A stretch of 64,000 nt of DNA from Acidimicrobiales bacterium (GCA_020629155.1 JAHDDW010000002.1:186001-250000); one strand, 5' to 3'; shown: positions 54,646 to 63,593, numbered from the stretch's first letter. Made by a program: numbers and translations. Notes: a model not told the origin generated them from the letters alone.

Positions 54646-56016
54646 GTGGACCGCCAGCAACGCCAACTCCAAATAGAGACAAGCCGTCATTTACGTTCTG
54701 AGGGTTTGTCATGGACCGCTATCGGTGTCGAGTTGCAGCATCGGTGGTCTGGGTTGTCATGCCGAGCGGCGTTACGTGTCGCTCATGGATGGACCCAACG
54801 CGAGGCCGCTGACGAATGGAACAAGAAATGGCCTGACCAGATCAAGACTGATAAAGACGTAGGGGTTTGGGAGAACCGGCGGCCTGGGTTCGCTGTTCTT
54901 GAAAAACTTGCTGAGCTTTACCAATGCGATGTTGCTGACCTGATTAAAGATGTCGGTACGTACCGCCATCTCGATACCGAGCAAAAACCCTTTGACATCA
55001 GGTGGAACGAAGAAACCGCTTCTGATAAATTTGGGTCTACGGACCGACGACAATTCACAACGAGCGCTTTCGCGTCAATCTTGACCCTCGCCTTTGCCCA
55101 ACCCGTTTCGGCACGCCCGAGCGCGACCAGCGACGACGTCGATGCTATAGATACAGCAATCAAACACATAGAATCACAGGACACCGCCATCGGGTCAGCG
55201 GCCCTTCGAAGCGATGTGAGTATGCTTCTCGCGTCGGTCGAGTCGAAACTCGACGGTAATGCCTCACTAGCGGTGGCGCAGCGGCTTCAAGCGCAACATG
55301 GCGAGATTCATGCTTGGGCTGGATGGCTGGCATACGACGACAATGACCACCCGAACGCCCATAAACATCAACACGCCGCTATCACATCAGCTCGTCTAGC
55401 TAATGATCCGTTCGTTGAAACTCAAGCTCTCGCTTACCTTTCTATGTTTCATCGCAATAAGTCAGCTGTTCAGGCATTACACGCAGCTCAGGCGGCGCAA
55501 ACTCTAACAGGAGGGTGGGCTACACCACGGCTGCGGGCGTTAACGCACCTACGCGCTGCTAACGCGTACGCTGAACTCGGCGAAAGAAGCCGATTTCATA
55601 GTGAGCTAAGAAACGCTCATCGGCACCTCGAAAAAGGTAAACACCAAGACGACCCGGTGTTCATAGATTTCGTCACCGACATGGAAGCTAGCGGGTTGAC
55701 CGCTATCGGTTACCTCGATTTAGGCGACACACAGCGAGCGTTAACAGAGTTCACCTCGATCGTTGAGAACCCAGACCCGAACTTTCAACGCAACATCGCT
55801 TATTACACCTCTCGGCTAGCTGACACAGCAGCTATTGCAGGGGACTGGGTGCGGGCGTGTGAGACAGGAACTCAAGCTGTTGAACTCGCCGCCGTGTCTC
55901 AATCCGAGCGAACCAACAAGATTTTGCGTAACCTCCACACCAAAATCGCAGACCGTGACACAAGCAGCCAAGCTGCTCACGGGTTTACCGATGCCTACCA
56001 GAAAGCCTTCTCATGA
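54646..56016 (+). CDS. HTH and TPR-like regulator
   Basis: About 456 residues from a GTG at 54646. An XRE-type helix-turn-helix (GWTQREAADEWN to ENRRPGFAVLEKLAELY, about 45-100) is followed by an RRQF twin-arginine-like hydrophobic segment (about 131) and a long array of TPR-like helices to the end. This architecture is common in actinobacteria, often encoded next to acetyltransferases or kinases. An upstream reading to 54388 has no support. The GNAT gene overlaps its stop (ATGA), indicating a coupled pair. Confidence 0.75.
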   Translation: MDRQQRQLQIETSRHLRSEGLSWTAIGVELQHRWSGLSCRAALRVAHGWTQREAADEWNKKWPDQIKTDKDVGVWENRRPGFAVLEKLAELYQCDVADLIKDVGTYRHLDTEQKPFDIRWNEETASDKFGSTDRRQFTTSAFASILTLAFAQPVSARPSATSDDVDAIDTAIKHIESQDTAIGSAALRSDVSMLLASVESKLDGNASLAVAQRLQAQHGEIHAWAGWLAYDDNDHPNAHKHQHAAITSARLANDPFVETQALAYLSMFHRNKSAVQALHAAQAAQTLTGGWATPRLRALTHLRAANAYAELGERSRFHSELRNAHRHLEKGKHQDDPVFIDFVTDMEASGLTAIGYLDLGDTQRALTEFTSIVENPDPNFQRNIAYYTSRLADTAAIAGDWVRACETGTQAVELAAVSQSERTNKILRNLHTKIADRDTSSQAAHGFTDAYQKAFS

Positions 56017-56555
56017 AACAGCTCACCTACACCCGATACAACACCGAGGAAGCACAACCACTAGTCGAGCAGCTGATCGAAACCTACCTCGACGTTTATA
56101 AAGACGCAGACCCGAACTTTTTCAACGAAACACGTTACCGCCAGCAACTAACCAGTCACATGACAGCGCCGCTCTGGGAACTAATCACAGCGACTATCGA
56201 TAGCGTCCTTGTCGGCTATATCTATGGTTTCGCTTTGCGTGAAAACAGTCGATGGGGGGAAGGACTGCAAACCAGCCTTTCCGACAACCAGTTACATGAG
56301 ACCGGCGACCGGACCGTCGCAGTCAGCGAAATCCTCGTCACAGAGCCACACCGCCGCAAACATATCGCTGAAACGCTACACACTGATTTCATGGAACGGC
56401 GAACCGAGAAACGAGCAACGTTACTCGTCGAACCTGACAACATCCCAGCAGTCACTGCGTACGAGAAATGGGGATACGAACCAATCGGGCTACTTACCCC
56501 TGGCTGGGACAACGCCCCAACATACCAAGCTCATCTACTCACCCTTACTGCCTAG
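56013..56555 (+). CDS. GNAT N-acetyltransferase
   Basis: 180 residues. The GNAT core is visible: ALRENSRWGEG, VAVSEILVTEPHRRKHIAETL for acetyl-CoA binding, and a C-terminal TLLVEPDNIPAVTAYEKWGY. It overlaps the HTH/TPR regulator gene by four bases. Its target is unknown, but such pairs in actinobacteria are usually functionally linked. Confidence 0.85.
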   Translation: MKQLTYTRYNTEEAQPLVEQLIETYLDVYKDADPNFFNETRYRQQLTSHMTAPLWELITATIDSVLVGYIYGFALRENSRWGEGLQTSLSDNQLHETGDRTVAVSEILVTEPHRRKHIAETLHTDFMERRTEKRATLLVEPDNIPAVTAYEKWGYEPIGLLTPGWDNAPTYQAHLLTLTA

Positions 56556-56610
56556 AACCTCCGTGCTGACCAGGAACGACAACGCTCTCCTGGTCAGCGT
56601 CAATGACACG

Positions 56611-56991
56611 TCAACCGGCGATAGATTCAGTGACTGCTTGCCAGTCGGCCCGCCACAGGCTGCCCACATCAGCGAGCACATTCAACCAGATAGGTGCGAG
56701 CCGGTTTGGTGGTTCGTGGTGGAGGACTGAGTGTTTTTCTTTCACCCACCGCTCAATCACCACCGCTGCTTCACCGATCGTTTCCGTGCCGTCGATCCTC
56801 GCTAACGTCTGACGGTACAAGTCTTCATCCGATGATAAATGCATCGAAAGCACGCATGATTCTCTATTAACCCACCCGTTGTATTCGTCGGACGCTAAGA
56901 TCTCGCGTGCGATTTTGACGGCTTCGGGTTGGGTTTGGTGGAGCCCGTCGAGTCGTTGTTTCCAGATAGTTTTTTCTCGTTCGCTGTACAT
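56611..56991 (-). CDS. hypothetical protein
   Basis: 126 residues, soluble and mostly helical (YSEREKTIWKQRLDGL, then VIERWVKEKHSVLHHEPPNR). No recognised motif. It converges with the GNAT gene. A run of hairpins follows upstream of its start (57005-57140). Confidence 0.6.
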   Translation of the reverse strand: MYSEREKTIWKQRLDGLHQTQPEAVKIAREILASDEYNGWVNRESCVLSMHLSSDEDLYRQTLARIDGTETIGEAAVVIERWVKEKHSVLHHEPPNRLAPIWLNVLADVGSLWRADWQAVTESIAG

Positions 56992-57004
56992 GGCAATTGA
57001 TCCT

Positions 57005-57137
57005 TTGGTTCAGGACCCCACTTATTTTTCGGGGTCGAGGCTGCGCCTCGATCTCTTGCCCCGCCACATCTGCGGCGGTGTAGACCTGTCAACGAACCAG
57101 CCAACCAAATACCCCGTCACGGGGTGGCTGGGTTTTT
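57005..57137. other. cluster of hairpins in an intergenic region
   Basis: Three or four dyads occur in 130 bases: GACCCC with GGGGTC around 57016-57040, GAGGCTGCGCCTC near 57047, CCGCCACATCTGCGGCGG near 57061, and a terminator-like stem at 57097-57131 followed by TTTTT. The rest of the 370-base gap to 57364 has no clear gene. It could be a small RNA or a replication-related structure. Confidence 0.35.
57096..57137 (+). terminator. strong plus-strand terminator with no obvious plus gene
   Basis: CCAGCCA (57097-57103) pairs with TGGCTGG (57125-57131); inside is ACCCCG-TCA-CGGGGT (57111-57125), and T5 follows. The nearest plus-strand gene ends 540 bases upstream, beyond a minus-strand gene, so it may end an unannotated transcript. 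Confidence 0.55.
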
Positions 57138-57237
57138 CCGGACCTCACGAAACCCCTACCCAATCAACTAACACTTCCACTCGGATCTAGCCTGCGTGTT
57201 TAAGCCGGAACGTTCTTGGGGTTTGTGAATGCTGAAA

Positions 57238-57266
57238 GAAAAACCGGCTCGAAGAGCCGTTCTTTA
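57238..57266 (-). terminator. terminator of the 57.4-58.5 kb genes
   Basis: CGGCTC (57245-57250), a 3-base loop, then GAGCCG (57254-57259). On the minus strand the stem is followed by TTTTTC, a standard intrinsic terminator about 100 bases past the end of the membrane protein gene. Confidence 0.6.
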
Positions 57267-57364
57267 CAGGACGTAGCCGTCGTGACACACCACCACGATC
57301 AATATCCGCCGCTCAGTCTCAACCCGCTGGAACGGTCAGACCCCACCACTTTCTCTTTTCCTGG

Positions 57365-57832
57365 TTAGTTGATTTGTGTGAGCGCCCAGAGGACGAGTAT
57401 CGCGAATCCGATTGTCGCTGCGAACACAGCGATTATCGCCACGACGAATAAGACCCACACGAGGACGGCGAGCAGTATTGGGATGACGGTTACTGCTGCT
57501 GCGATGGTGAACCCGACAACGATTTTGTGGGTCTGTTCGTTCGCTTCGCTAAACCCCTTCGTCGCTAAAGCCAGTACGGCTCCGATGAGTAGCACGATTA
57601 TGGTGTAGGTGAATCCTGCGGTTGGGAACCCGAACCAATCGATCACCCACTCAACGAGGTTGGTTGCGTTGTCTGTTCGGGTTTGGTTGTAGATCGCGGT
57701 GCTAGCCGCACAACAGGTGAGTGCCGTGCGGCTAGCTGTCGTGACTCGACGATCAACTAGTACTTTTGTTGCTTCGTGTGTTGAGCTTTGCTCTATGAGT
57801 TGGTCGAGCCGCATAACGTCTACCAGTCCCAA
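57365..57832 (-). CDS. membrane protein
   Basis: 155 residues. A soluble N-terminal 65 residues (LDQLIEQSSTHEATKVLV) are followed by about four helices (YTIIVLLIGAVLALATKGF, VVGFTIAAAVTVIPILLAVLVW, LFVVAIIAVFAATIGFAILVL). No family recognised. It overlaps the preceding gene by 13 bases. Probably envelope or transfer related, on context only. Confidence 0.6.
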   Translation of the reverse strand: MGLVDVMRLDQLIEQSSTHEATKVLVDRRVTTASRTALTCCAASTAIYNQTRTDNATNLVEWVIDWFGFPTAGFTYTIIVLLIGAVLALATKGFSEANEQTHKIVVGFTIAAAVTVIPILLAVLVWVLFVVAIIAVFAATIGFAILVLWALTQIN

Positions 57833-58494
57833 CGAGCCAACATAAAGTACGCTGCTAGTTCGCCTTCGTTCGGCTGGCCGCTTATGGTTGTTGTGCCGAT
57901 GATTATCGGGTCGAGAGCGACTAAGGCTGCGACTACCCCAGTAGCCGCCCCTAGCCCGACCTTCCAGGAAAACCGCCCTACAGCGTCGCCAGTTTTGGCG
58001 AGCCGGGAAACGCCGTCTATGGTGCGTCTTGTTAAATGCTCGATCCGGTCGCCGACACGGCGTGTTTCTCGGACTGTCGGTAACGGTGCCGGTACCCGAG
58101 CGTTATGTTCCAGTACGGCGAGGTCGTGGCGGTCTAACTCACGCCAATCACCACCCGTTCGGCTCGTCGGGATTGCTTCTGCTGGTAGTTCGTGAGCGAT
58201 AAGAAGCTCAGTGAATTCGACGCCAGCATCATCAATTTTCTTTAAATTGTTGAGTTGGCCTGTGGGGATAGCCATTTCGCCTTTACGGATGAGCGGGTCG
58301 TCTTCAAGACGGGTGACAGTCCAAATGTTTTGACCCCGCCCAGGGTCATAGACCCTTGGTGTGGTGTTGAGCGGCGCCGCGCCGACCACCTCCACAAGCG
58401 CATCATTATTACGGCAGTAGGCGGTTAGTTGACGGGCGTGGTCGTGAAGCTCACGATGGCTACGCAGTACGTGTTTTGTTGCTATAGGCAACAT
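57820..58494 (-). CDS. hypothetical protein with C-terminal membrane segment
   Basis: About 224 residues from the ATG at 58494 (a longer reading to 58539 is possible). The soluble N-terminal 160 residues contain HRELHDHARQLTAY and RGQNIWTVTRLED. A glycine- and alanine-rich hydrophobic region (VGLGAATGVVAALVALDPIIIG) lies near the end. No family recognised. Operon with the overlapping membrane protein. Confidence 0.55.
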   Translation of the reverse strand: MLPIATKHVLRSHRELHDHARQLTAYCRNNDALVEVVGAAPLNTTPRVYDPGRGQNIWTVTRLEDDPLIRKGEMAIPTGQLNNLKKIDDAGVEFTELLIAHELPAEAIPTSRTGGDWRELDRHDLAVLEHNARVPAPLPTVRETRRVGDRIEHLTRRTIDGVSRLAKTGDAVGRFSWKVGLGAATGVVAALVALDPIIIGTTTISGQPNEGELAAYFMLARWDW

Positions 58495-58578
58495 AGTTGT
58501 TTCTCCAAACAGTAGAAGTGAATGTGTTTGGAGTCGCACCCGATAGAAGGTTTTGCAGCTATCTCTATGATAGCTGTT

Positions 58579-59769
58579 TTATGGTTTTGGTGGCAAGTAC
58601 TTTATTCGTTCATCCCTTGAATGAATGGTGACGTGTTCGATGGCATTACGGACACGCTCAGAGATCTGCGTCTCGTTATAGAGCGCATCAATAACGCGTT
58701 GGTAGCGTCCCATATGCGACCCGACAATCCGAGATCTCAGGTCTAAATCGATTTGACGTAACGTCAAAACGTATTCTCCTATTCCGTCGTAGCCGGTGCG
58801 CTGCCGGATTTGTTTGATAAACAACACTGCTGCTTGGATCTGTATCGCAGCAGCGACGACTTCTTTCACCGGCAACGCATGACTGCGGCATTGTTTGTAG
58901 TAGGCGAGGCCGTCGCTTGTCGCGTGACCGTACGATAAGCGGGGGCTGGAAAACGGTGTGCCGCCGAAAACGTCGCCGGGGATTTCACGAGTCAAATCGA
59001 TCACGCTCGGATCGCCATCGTAACCGTCGTCGGGGATGTTCAATGCGAGTTGCGGCAGTGACGACGTTAGTCTGACGGTTGCTTGGATCTGTTCGTTAGT
59101 CATCGTGTGGTCATCGCGATCGATGAAGACGCTGTAGAACGGGTCGCCGTAGACGATGTTTGGTTTCAGGTCACGGGCGACGCGCTGCCAGTACGCGTCG
59201 GTTTGTTCTTTCACCCATATAGCCAGGTCAAACACATCCATAAACCGGCGTTTGTGGTACCAGCGGGCGGTTACCGCTGCGCCGAACTCGAACCCGAAAA
59301 ACACTGTCGTTTCGGTCGACCGGTGCACGTGCACTGGGTAGAAATGACGGAACGGCCCGACGATCGGGGTCACGACCGGGCCGTCACCCATCCACAAATG
59401 ACCATACGCTTCACCTATGAGCGAAACCACTGTCGCTGAAAACCCAGTATCACCGTCACCGGGTTTCTGGTTGGTTCGGTGTTGGCTGGAACTGTGTTGA
59501 CTTGTTGTCGGTGGCCCGATAGTGTTCGCCCGCCGGTACACGGCCCCCATTTCCCCGCCGGTGTTCAACACCACATCCAACGCATCCAACAACTCGACTG
59601 AGGCTTTCCCTTTGCCTTTCTTCACCTGCGAGAGATGCGACTCCGAACGAGCAACATTCGGGAACTGTTCCTTGAGTAGTTCAGCGACATAGGTTTGCGA
59701 GTAATCATGCACAGCTAAATAGACGCGAAAGATTTCGCCTATTTCTTTCCTAGCTTCCGGCATCCCCAT
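58579..59769 (-). CDS. XRE-type regulator with unknown C-terminal domain
   Basis: About 396 residues from the ATG at 59769. An N-terminal Cro-like helix-turn-helix (SQTYVAELLKEQFPNVARSESHLSQVKKGKG) is followed by a large domain with WYHKRRFMDVFDLAIWVKEQ, VYGDPFYSVFIDRDD and a C-terminal helical region. No family was recognised for the large domain. It faces the rep-tra operon across a 540-base gap and is the best candidate for its repressor. Two direct repeats upstream of the start may be its operators. Confidence 0.65.
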   Translation of the reverse strand: MGMPEARKEIGEIFRVYLAVHDYSQTYVAELLKEQFPNVARSESHLSQVKKGKGKASVELLDALDVVLNTGGEMGAVYRRANTIGPPTTSQHSSSQHRTNQKPGDGDTGFSATVVSLIGEAYGHLWMGDGPVVTPIVGPFRHFYPVHVHRSTETTVFFGFEFGAAVTARWYHKRRFMDVFDLAIWVKEQTDAYWQRVARDLKPNIVYGDPFYSVFIDRDDHTMTNEQIQATVRLTSSLPQLALNIPDDGYDGDPSVIDLTREIPGDVFGGTPFSSPRLSYGHATSDGLAYYKQCRSHALPVKEVVAAAIQIQAAVLFIKQIRQRTGYDGIGEYVLTLRQIDLDLRSRIVGSHMGRYQRVIDALYNETQISERVRNAIEHVTIHSRDERIKYLPPKP

Positions 59770-59810
59770 CGAGTTATTACAGCACAAATACCCGAAACGC
59801 GCTGAACCAA

Positions 59811-59885
59811 AATACAAGCAGCCACATTTAATCTTCACTCAAAGGTGAAGAAATTTGGTTCTTCACAAAGATACAAGCAGCAACC
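59811..59885. promoter_or_regulatory. repeated sites between the XRE regulator and rep
   Basis: ATACAAGCAGC occurs twice, 59812-59822 and 59871-59881, 59 bases apart. Between them are CTTCAC (59833), its inverse GTGAAG (59845), and a second CTTCAC (59861). The arrangement suits an autoregulated control region for the XRE gene. Confidence 0.45.
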
Positions 59886-60040
59886 TATGATCGCTTCTAT
59901 TGGAGTCACACCCCAGTTATGCGTGGCTTTGCAGCAGGGTTGGAAGAGACAGTTAGTCGCTAAACAATCTCGTCTCTTCCAACCCAAACAACCAGAAACC
60001 CCGACCCCCCCAAAATCTTGAAAGGAACCAGAAGTCTCCG

Positions 60041-60346
60041 ATGTCCACCACCCTACCAACGCTGTATTTGGCGTACCCCAAAACATCGCCAGCAAGCATC
60101 GATACCGCTAGCAGCATCAGCCGCCACCCGGCCAGTGAACGGTTCTTGCTGCCATCAGGCCTGCGGCACGTCACGCATGACGTGACTTGTGTGGGTCGGG
60201 TCGTGGCGGTCGGTCATGTGAGGTGTGGTGCCGGAACTTGTGCTCGGACTGGCGGTGCGGACGCGAAGGTTTGTGGCGTAGCAACGCTGAGCAATCCCGA
60301 GCAAGCCTTTCAAGATGTCGTTGCAAGAGGTGAAGATCGTGTCTGA
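60041..60346 (+). CDS. doubtful small protein before rep
   Basis: 101-residue frame with an ATG at 60041 and AAAGGA upstream at a long distance. No recognisable motif; Ser/Ala/Val-rich. It ends inside the start region of rep (TGA at 60344-60346). Expression is uncertain; the region may instead be the leader or double-strand origin of rep. Confidence 0.25.
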   Translation: MSTTLPTLYLAYPKTSPASIDTASSISRHPASERFLLPSGLRHVTHDVTCVGRVVAVGHVRCGAGTCARTGGADAKVCGVATLSNPEQAFQDVVARGEDRV

Positions 60347-60923
60347 TTCTTACCTCGGGGGTGCGGAGGCGCAGCCGAAGCACCCCGACACCACCCTCTC
60401 CTCTCCTTCTCTTCCCTCTACCTCTTCTTCTCCTTGCTTCAGCGGCGTCTTGGTAAGTAACCAAAAACATGTCCCCACCGCTAAACAACGACACGATAAG
60501 CGGCGTGCGTTTGGGTGGGCGGCGCGTAGCTACAACAACAAACTATTCGGCGACCGCCACCGTATAGGACGCTGCGGAAAGTATCCGATCACCAGCACCG
60601 TCGCAGTGAAACGCAGCGTCCACGGCACTGTTCACACATCCGGGTTGCAGCAATGCGGATCAGTGCATGCGTGTCCGCCATGCGCAGCGAAAATCCGTCA
60701 CCAGCGAGCGGTTGAGATCAACCGGAAAGCCGAACAACACATCGACGCAGGCGGCGGACTCATCTTCCTAACCGTCACGTTGCCTCATAACTTGACCGAA
60801 CGGCTAGCTGATCTTTGGGATGTCGTCGCTAAAGCTTGGTCATCGATTATCGGCGGGAAACAATTCTACGGCGACGACAAAACTGTCGGAGCGAAAAAAC
60901 AGTTCGGGTTACAGGGTTCATAA
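60315..60923 (+). CDS. replication initiator (Rep), N-terminal part
   Basis: Rolling-circle-type initiator of the actinomycete plasmid/AICE kind. The N-terminal two thirds of the conserved region are here: RCGKYP, CGSVHACPPCAAKIR (zinc-binding Cys cluster), then FLTVTLPHNL. The frame ends at 60923 just after KKQFG, before the catalytic part. The rest is in the -1 frame (next entry). Start ATG 60315 or GTG 60339. Rep nicks the double-strand origin and starts leading-strand synthesis for the circular form. Confidence 0.7.
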   Translation: MSLQEVKIVSDSYLGGAEAQPKHPDTTLSSPSLPSTSSSPCFSGVLVSNQKHVPTAKQRHDKRRAFGWAARSYNNKLFGDRHRIGRCGKYPITSTVAVKRSVHGTVHTSGLQQCGSVHACPPCAAKIRHQRAVEINRKAEQHIDAGGGLIFLTVTLPHNLTERLADLWDVVAKAWSSIIGGKQFYGDDKTVGAKKQFGLQGS

Positions 60924-61609
60924 GGTCGTTCGACCTAACGCATAGCCCCGATACCGGCTGGCATCCACACCTTCACGTCCTCATGTTTCTCGACAAGCCA
61001 GTCAACGAATTTCAAGACGAGTTTTGGGAGATCGCAGGGTGGTTCCGTCGCCGTTGGATCACAAGAATCGCCAACATGACCGGTAAGAAAGTCGACCCAG
61101 CGTTCGGCGTCGACATCCGCAGCGTAAAAACCTCTGCCGGGATCGGAACCTATGTTTCGAAGATCAACTACGAACTCGCCCGCTCCGATTTGAAGAAAGG
61201 TCGTGGCGGAGGGTCACGCACGCCGTTCCAAATCCTCGAAGACGCCATCGACAATGATCACCCCAACGACCGGAGACTCTGGCGCGAATACGTCCACGCA
61301 TCGAAACGACGACACACCATCACCACCTCCCCTTACCTCAAAAAACAATACCCCAGTAACGAGTTGTCAGATGAGGAAATCGCGTCGCAAGAACAAGACG
61401 GCGAAACCGAACTACTTATCGATAACGAGATATGGCTGCACCTGATGCGCCACCACCGCCCCGCCATCATTTCGCTCATTCACGCTCAGCAGCATCAAGA
61501 CGCTGAAGCGACATTTCGCGTCGTCGCCCGCCATATCGGCTGGTGTCGACTCGACAGAGGTGGGGACATCCCCCACATCAAAACAACAACAAAAAGGAAA
61601 AGAATATGA
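60836..61609 (+). CDS. replication initiator (Rep), C-terminal part in -1 frame
   Basis: Continues the Rep protein: VTGFIRSFDLTHS, then GWHPHLHVLMFLD, which carries the HUH metal-binding motif (His-Leu-His) of relaxase-like initiators. Reading through KKQFG and then shifting by -1 at GGG (about 60908-60910) rejoins the family order FG-V-T-G. The true N-terminus of this part is therefore the upstream frame, not 60836. Stop overlaps the next gene (ATGA at 61606). Confidence 0.7.
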   Translation: MVIDYRRETILRRRQNCRSEKTVRVTGFIRSFDLTHSPDTGWHPHLHVLMFLDKPVNEFQDEFWEIAGWFRRRWITRIANMTGKKVDPAFGVDIRSVKTSAGIGTYVSKINYELARSDLKKGRGGGSRTPFQILEDAIDNDHPNDRRLWREYVHASKRRHTITTSPYLKKQYPSNELSDEEIASQEQDGETELLIDNEIWLHLMRHHRPAIISLIHAQQHQDAEATFRVVARHIGWCRLDRGGDIPHIKTTTKRKRI

Positions 61610-61983
61610 CCATCAACCAGCTACACGTAAACACCGGAGGACTCAAATTCCGGTACATCAAAGCAGCCGAGCATTACGAATGGACCGACGGCAACCGCTC
61701 GCCGAACCAAACACGGCACCCCGACACCGGACAACTCCTATGGAAAGTCACCGTCACCATCCTCAGCCCTGACACCTCAGACGCTGCCACCGGGACGGTA
61801 ACGGTTCCAGCTACAGAGAAACCAGAAGCCGCGTTCGACAGCGAAATCGACTTCGAAGGACTCACGGTCCGGTTCTGGTCACGTAACGGGCAACTCGGCC
61901 AATCATTCATAGCCGACGCAATCAAAACAACCAAACCCGCAGGAAGGAAACCAACCACAGCGCCAACAGGTGCCGCTAGCTAA
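61606..61983 (+). CDS. small hypothetical protein of the rep-tra operon
   Basis: 125 residues starting at an ATG that overlaps the rep stop. Beta-rich (LLWKVTVTILSP, GTVTVPATEKPE, LTVRFWSRNG), ending in a Lys/Pro/Ala-rich tail. Small proteins of this size between Rep and the FtsK-like gene are typical of pSAM2-like elements, with no defined function. Confidence 0.7.
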   Translation: MTINQLHVNTGGLKFRYIKAAEHYEWTDGNRSPNQTRHPDTGQLLWKVTVTILSPDTSDAATGTVTVPATEKPEAAFDSEIDFEGLTVRFWSRNGQLGQSFIADAIKTTKPAGRKPTTAPTGAAS

Positions 61984-62268
61984 ATGACCATCACCAACCA
62001 CCTGGGAGTCGACCAGAAGCAACAAAGCTGGCCGACTCCCACCAACCCCAATTCGAAAGAACCGATTCTTATGACTGAAAGCAACGAGTTCCTGCGACTC
62101 ATCAAACGCATGTACCAATCCAACAACCCGATCATCCGAGGCTGGGCACGCCGTCTCGAAGACGCCTACTGGAAAGAAAAACAACTACCACTCTTCAAAC
62201 AAAACCAACCCGACGGCGACAACCACCCCACCGAAAATACTGACGATGAGAAAGGTAGAAAGACGTGA
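61984..62268 (+). CDS. small hypothetical protein
   Basis: 94 residues, or 65 from the internal ATG at 62071. Helical centre (NEFLRLIKRMYQSNNPIIRGWARRLEDAYW) and a charged, Asn/Asp-rich tail. The first ATG directly follows the previous stop; the end overlaps the next gene (GTGA). Confidence 0.6.
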   Translation: MTITNHLGVDQKQQSWPTPTNPNSKEPILMTESNEFLRLIKRMYQSNNPIIRGWARRLEDAYWKEKQLPLFKQNQPDGDNHPTENTDDEKGRKT

Positions 62269-63593
62269 CCGATCCGATAACCGGGTTTGACCCCGGCAAC
62301 CAAAACCCAAACCAACCACAACCCGACCTCGCCGAACAAGCCGCCGCCACCCTCGTCCGCACGATCGTATGGGCATGGCAAACGTTCTGGGATTTCCGGA
62401 ACCTCGCAACACCAGCCATAGCACTGATCGCTACCGCAATTTGGATTCGCCCTATAGCGCTCGTCGCTGTCACTGTTTTACCGTTACCTCAACTACGACA
62501 AATTGTGACCGCAGAGTGGCGGGCATCAATCGAGCGATACCGCCATTCCGTCTGGCGTAGAAAATGGCCAACGTATACAACGCAGCTCGGCTGGTCGAGA
62601 ACCTACGGCCGGACAGCCCACACACCGAAACTACGGGCACTAACAATTGAACCGTCCCGCACCACCGTCGAGCTACAACCCCTCGCCGACCACAGAATCG
62701 GTTCGTGGGCTGAGATGGCCGACTCGCTACGACGCCTCACTAACCACGCTCAAGCAACGTGGCGAGAAACCACACCCGGCCACCTACAAATCACCCTCAC
62801 AAAACAGGCACTACCGACAATGCTGCAACTCGACCGTACCAAAGTCGCTAAATCTGAGAACGAGATCTACCTCGGCCAATGTGCCGACGGAACCGATTTA
62901 ACGTGGAACGTCGACCACACTCCGCATCTCTTTATTACCGGATCGACAGGAGGCGGGAAAGGTAGTGTGATTCGTCTCTGCCTGCTCCACGCTGCCGAAA
63001 GCGACTGGGAAACCATCGTGGTCAACCCCAAGCGGTCAGGTGAATATCACTGGACCAAGAGCCATGGGGTCACTGTTCTCGCCCGACTGCACGAAACCGA
63101 ACACATGCTCCAAACAACATTGAAAGAGCTATACCGCAGGCAAGAAATATTGGATGAGAAAGGCGAAGAAACCTGGCACAACGAAAACTGGTCACGACAA
63201 CTCATCGTCGTAGACGAAACCCCGACCCTACTGATGGGCAAAACCGATAAGACGATCCGGGAGAACATTGCCGTTGCGTTGAACACGATCGCAGCGATGG
63301 GACGCTCAGCAGGCATCCACCTCGCCATAGCAGCGCAACGACCCGACACACAAGCACTCGGACCATACGGCGGGCAACTACGAAACAACATCGGAGCACG
63401 AATCGCCATCGGCACACTCGACCAACAAGGCCGACAAATGCTATTCGGAACCCTCGACCCCGACATCACCCGAACCCTCGACTCAACACCAGGTCGAGCG
63501 CTAGCCACCCAAACCAACAGCTACATCACCAACCAAGTGATGGCCAGCCAAATCGCATACGTCACCCAACAACAACTGAAGGAGCGACTATGA
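62265..63593 (+). CDS. FtsK/SpoIIIE-family DNA translocase (TraB-like)
   Basis: 442 residues. Two N-terminal membrane helices (about 45-75) and an FtsK-type ATPase with Walker A GSTGGGKGS (about 226-234), Walker B LIVVDETPTLL and the RPDTQALGPYGGQLRNNIGARI segment. In AICEs such a single protein transfers double-stranded DNA between mycelia or cells. GTG start overlapping the preceding stop. Confidence 0.9.
   Translation: MTDPITGFDPGNQNPNQPQPDLAEQAAATLVRTIVWAWQTFWDFRNLATPAIALIATAIWIRPIALVAVTVLPLPQLRQIVTAEWRASIERYRHSVWRRKWPTYTTQLGWSRTYGRTAHTPKLRALTIEPSRTTVELQPLADHRIGSWAEMADSLRRLTNHAQATWRETTPGHLQITLTKQALPTMLQLDRTKVAKSENEIYLGQCADGTDLTWNVDHTPHLFITGSTGGGKGSVIRLCLLHAAESDWETIVVNPKRSGEYHWTKSHGVTVLARLHETEHMLQTTLKELYRRQEILDEKGEETWHNENWSRQLIVVDETPTLLMGKTDKTIRENIAVALNTIAAMGRSAGIHLAIAAQRPDTQALGPYGGQLRNNIGARIAIGTLDQQGRQMLFGTLDPDITRTLDSTPGRALATQTNSYITNQVMASQIAYVTQQQLKERL

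Noticed and set aside
60890-60925. Certain programmed -1 frameshifting in rep
   Set aside because: The A-run is not in the correct phase for a classical slippery heptamer, and the motif alignment places the shift later at GGG; a plain indel is as likely.
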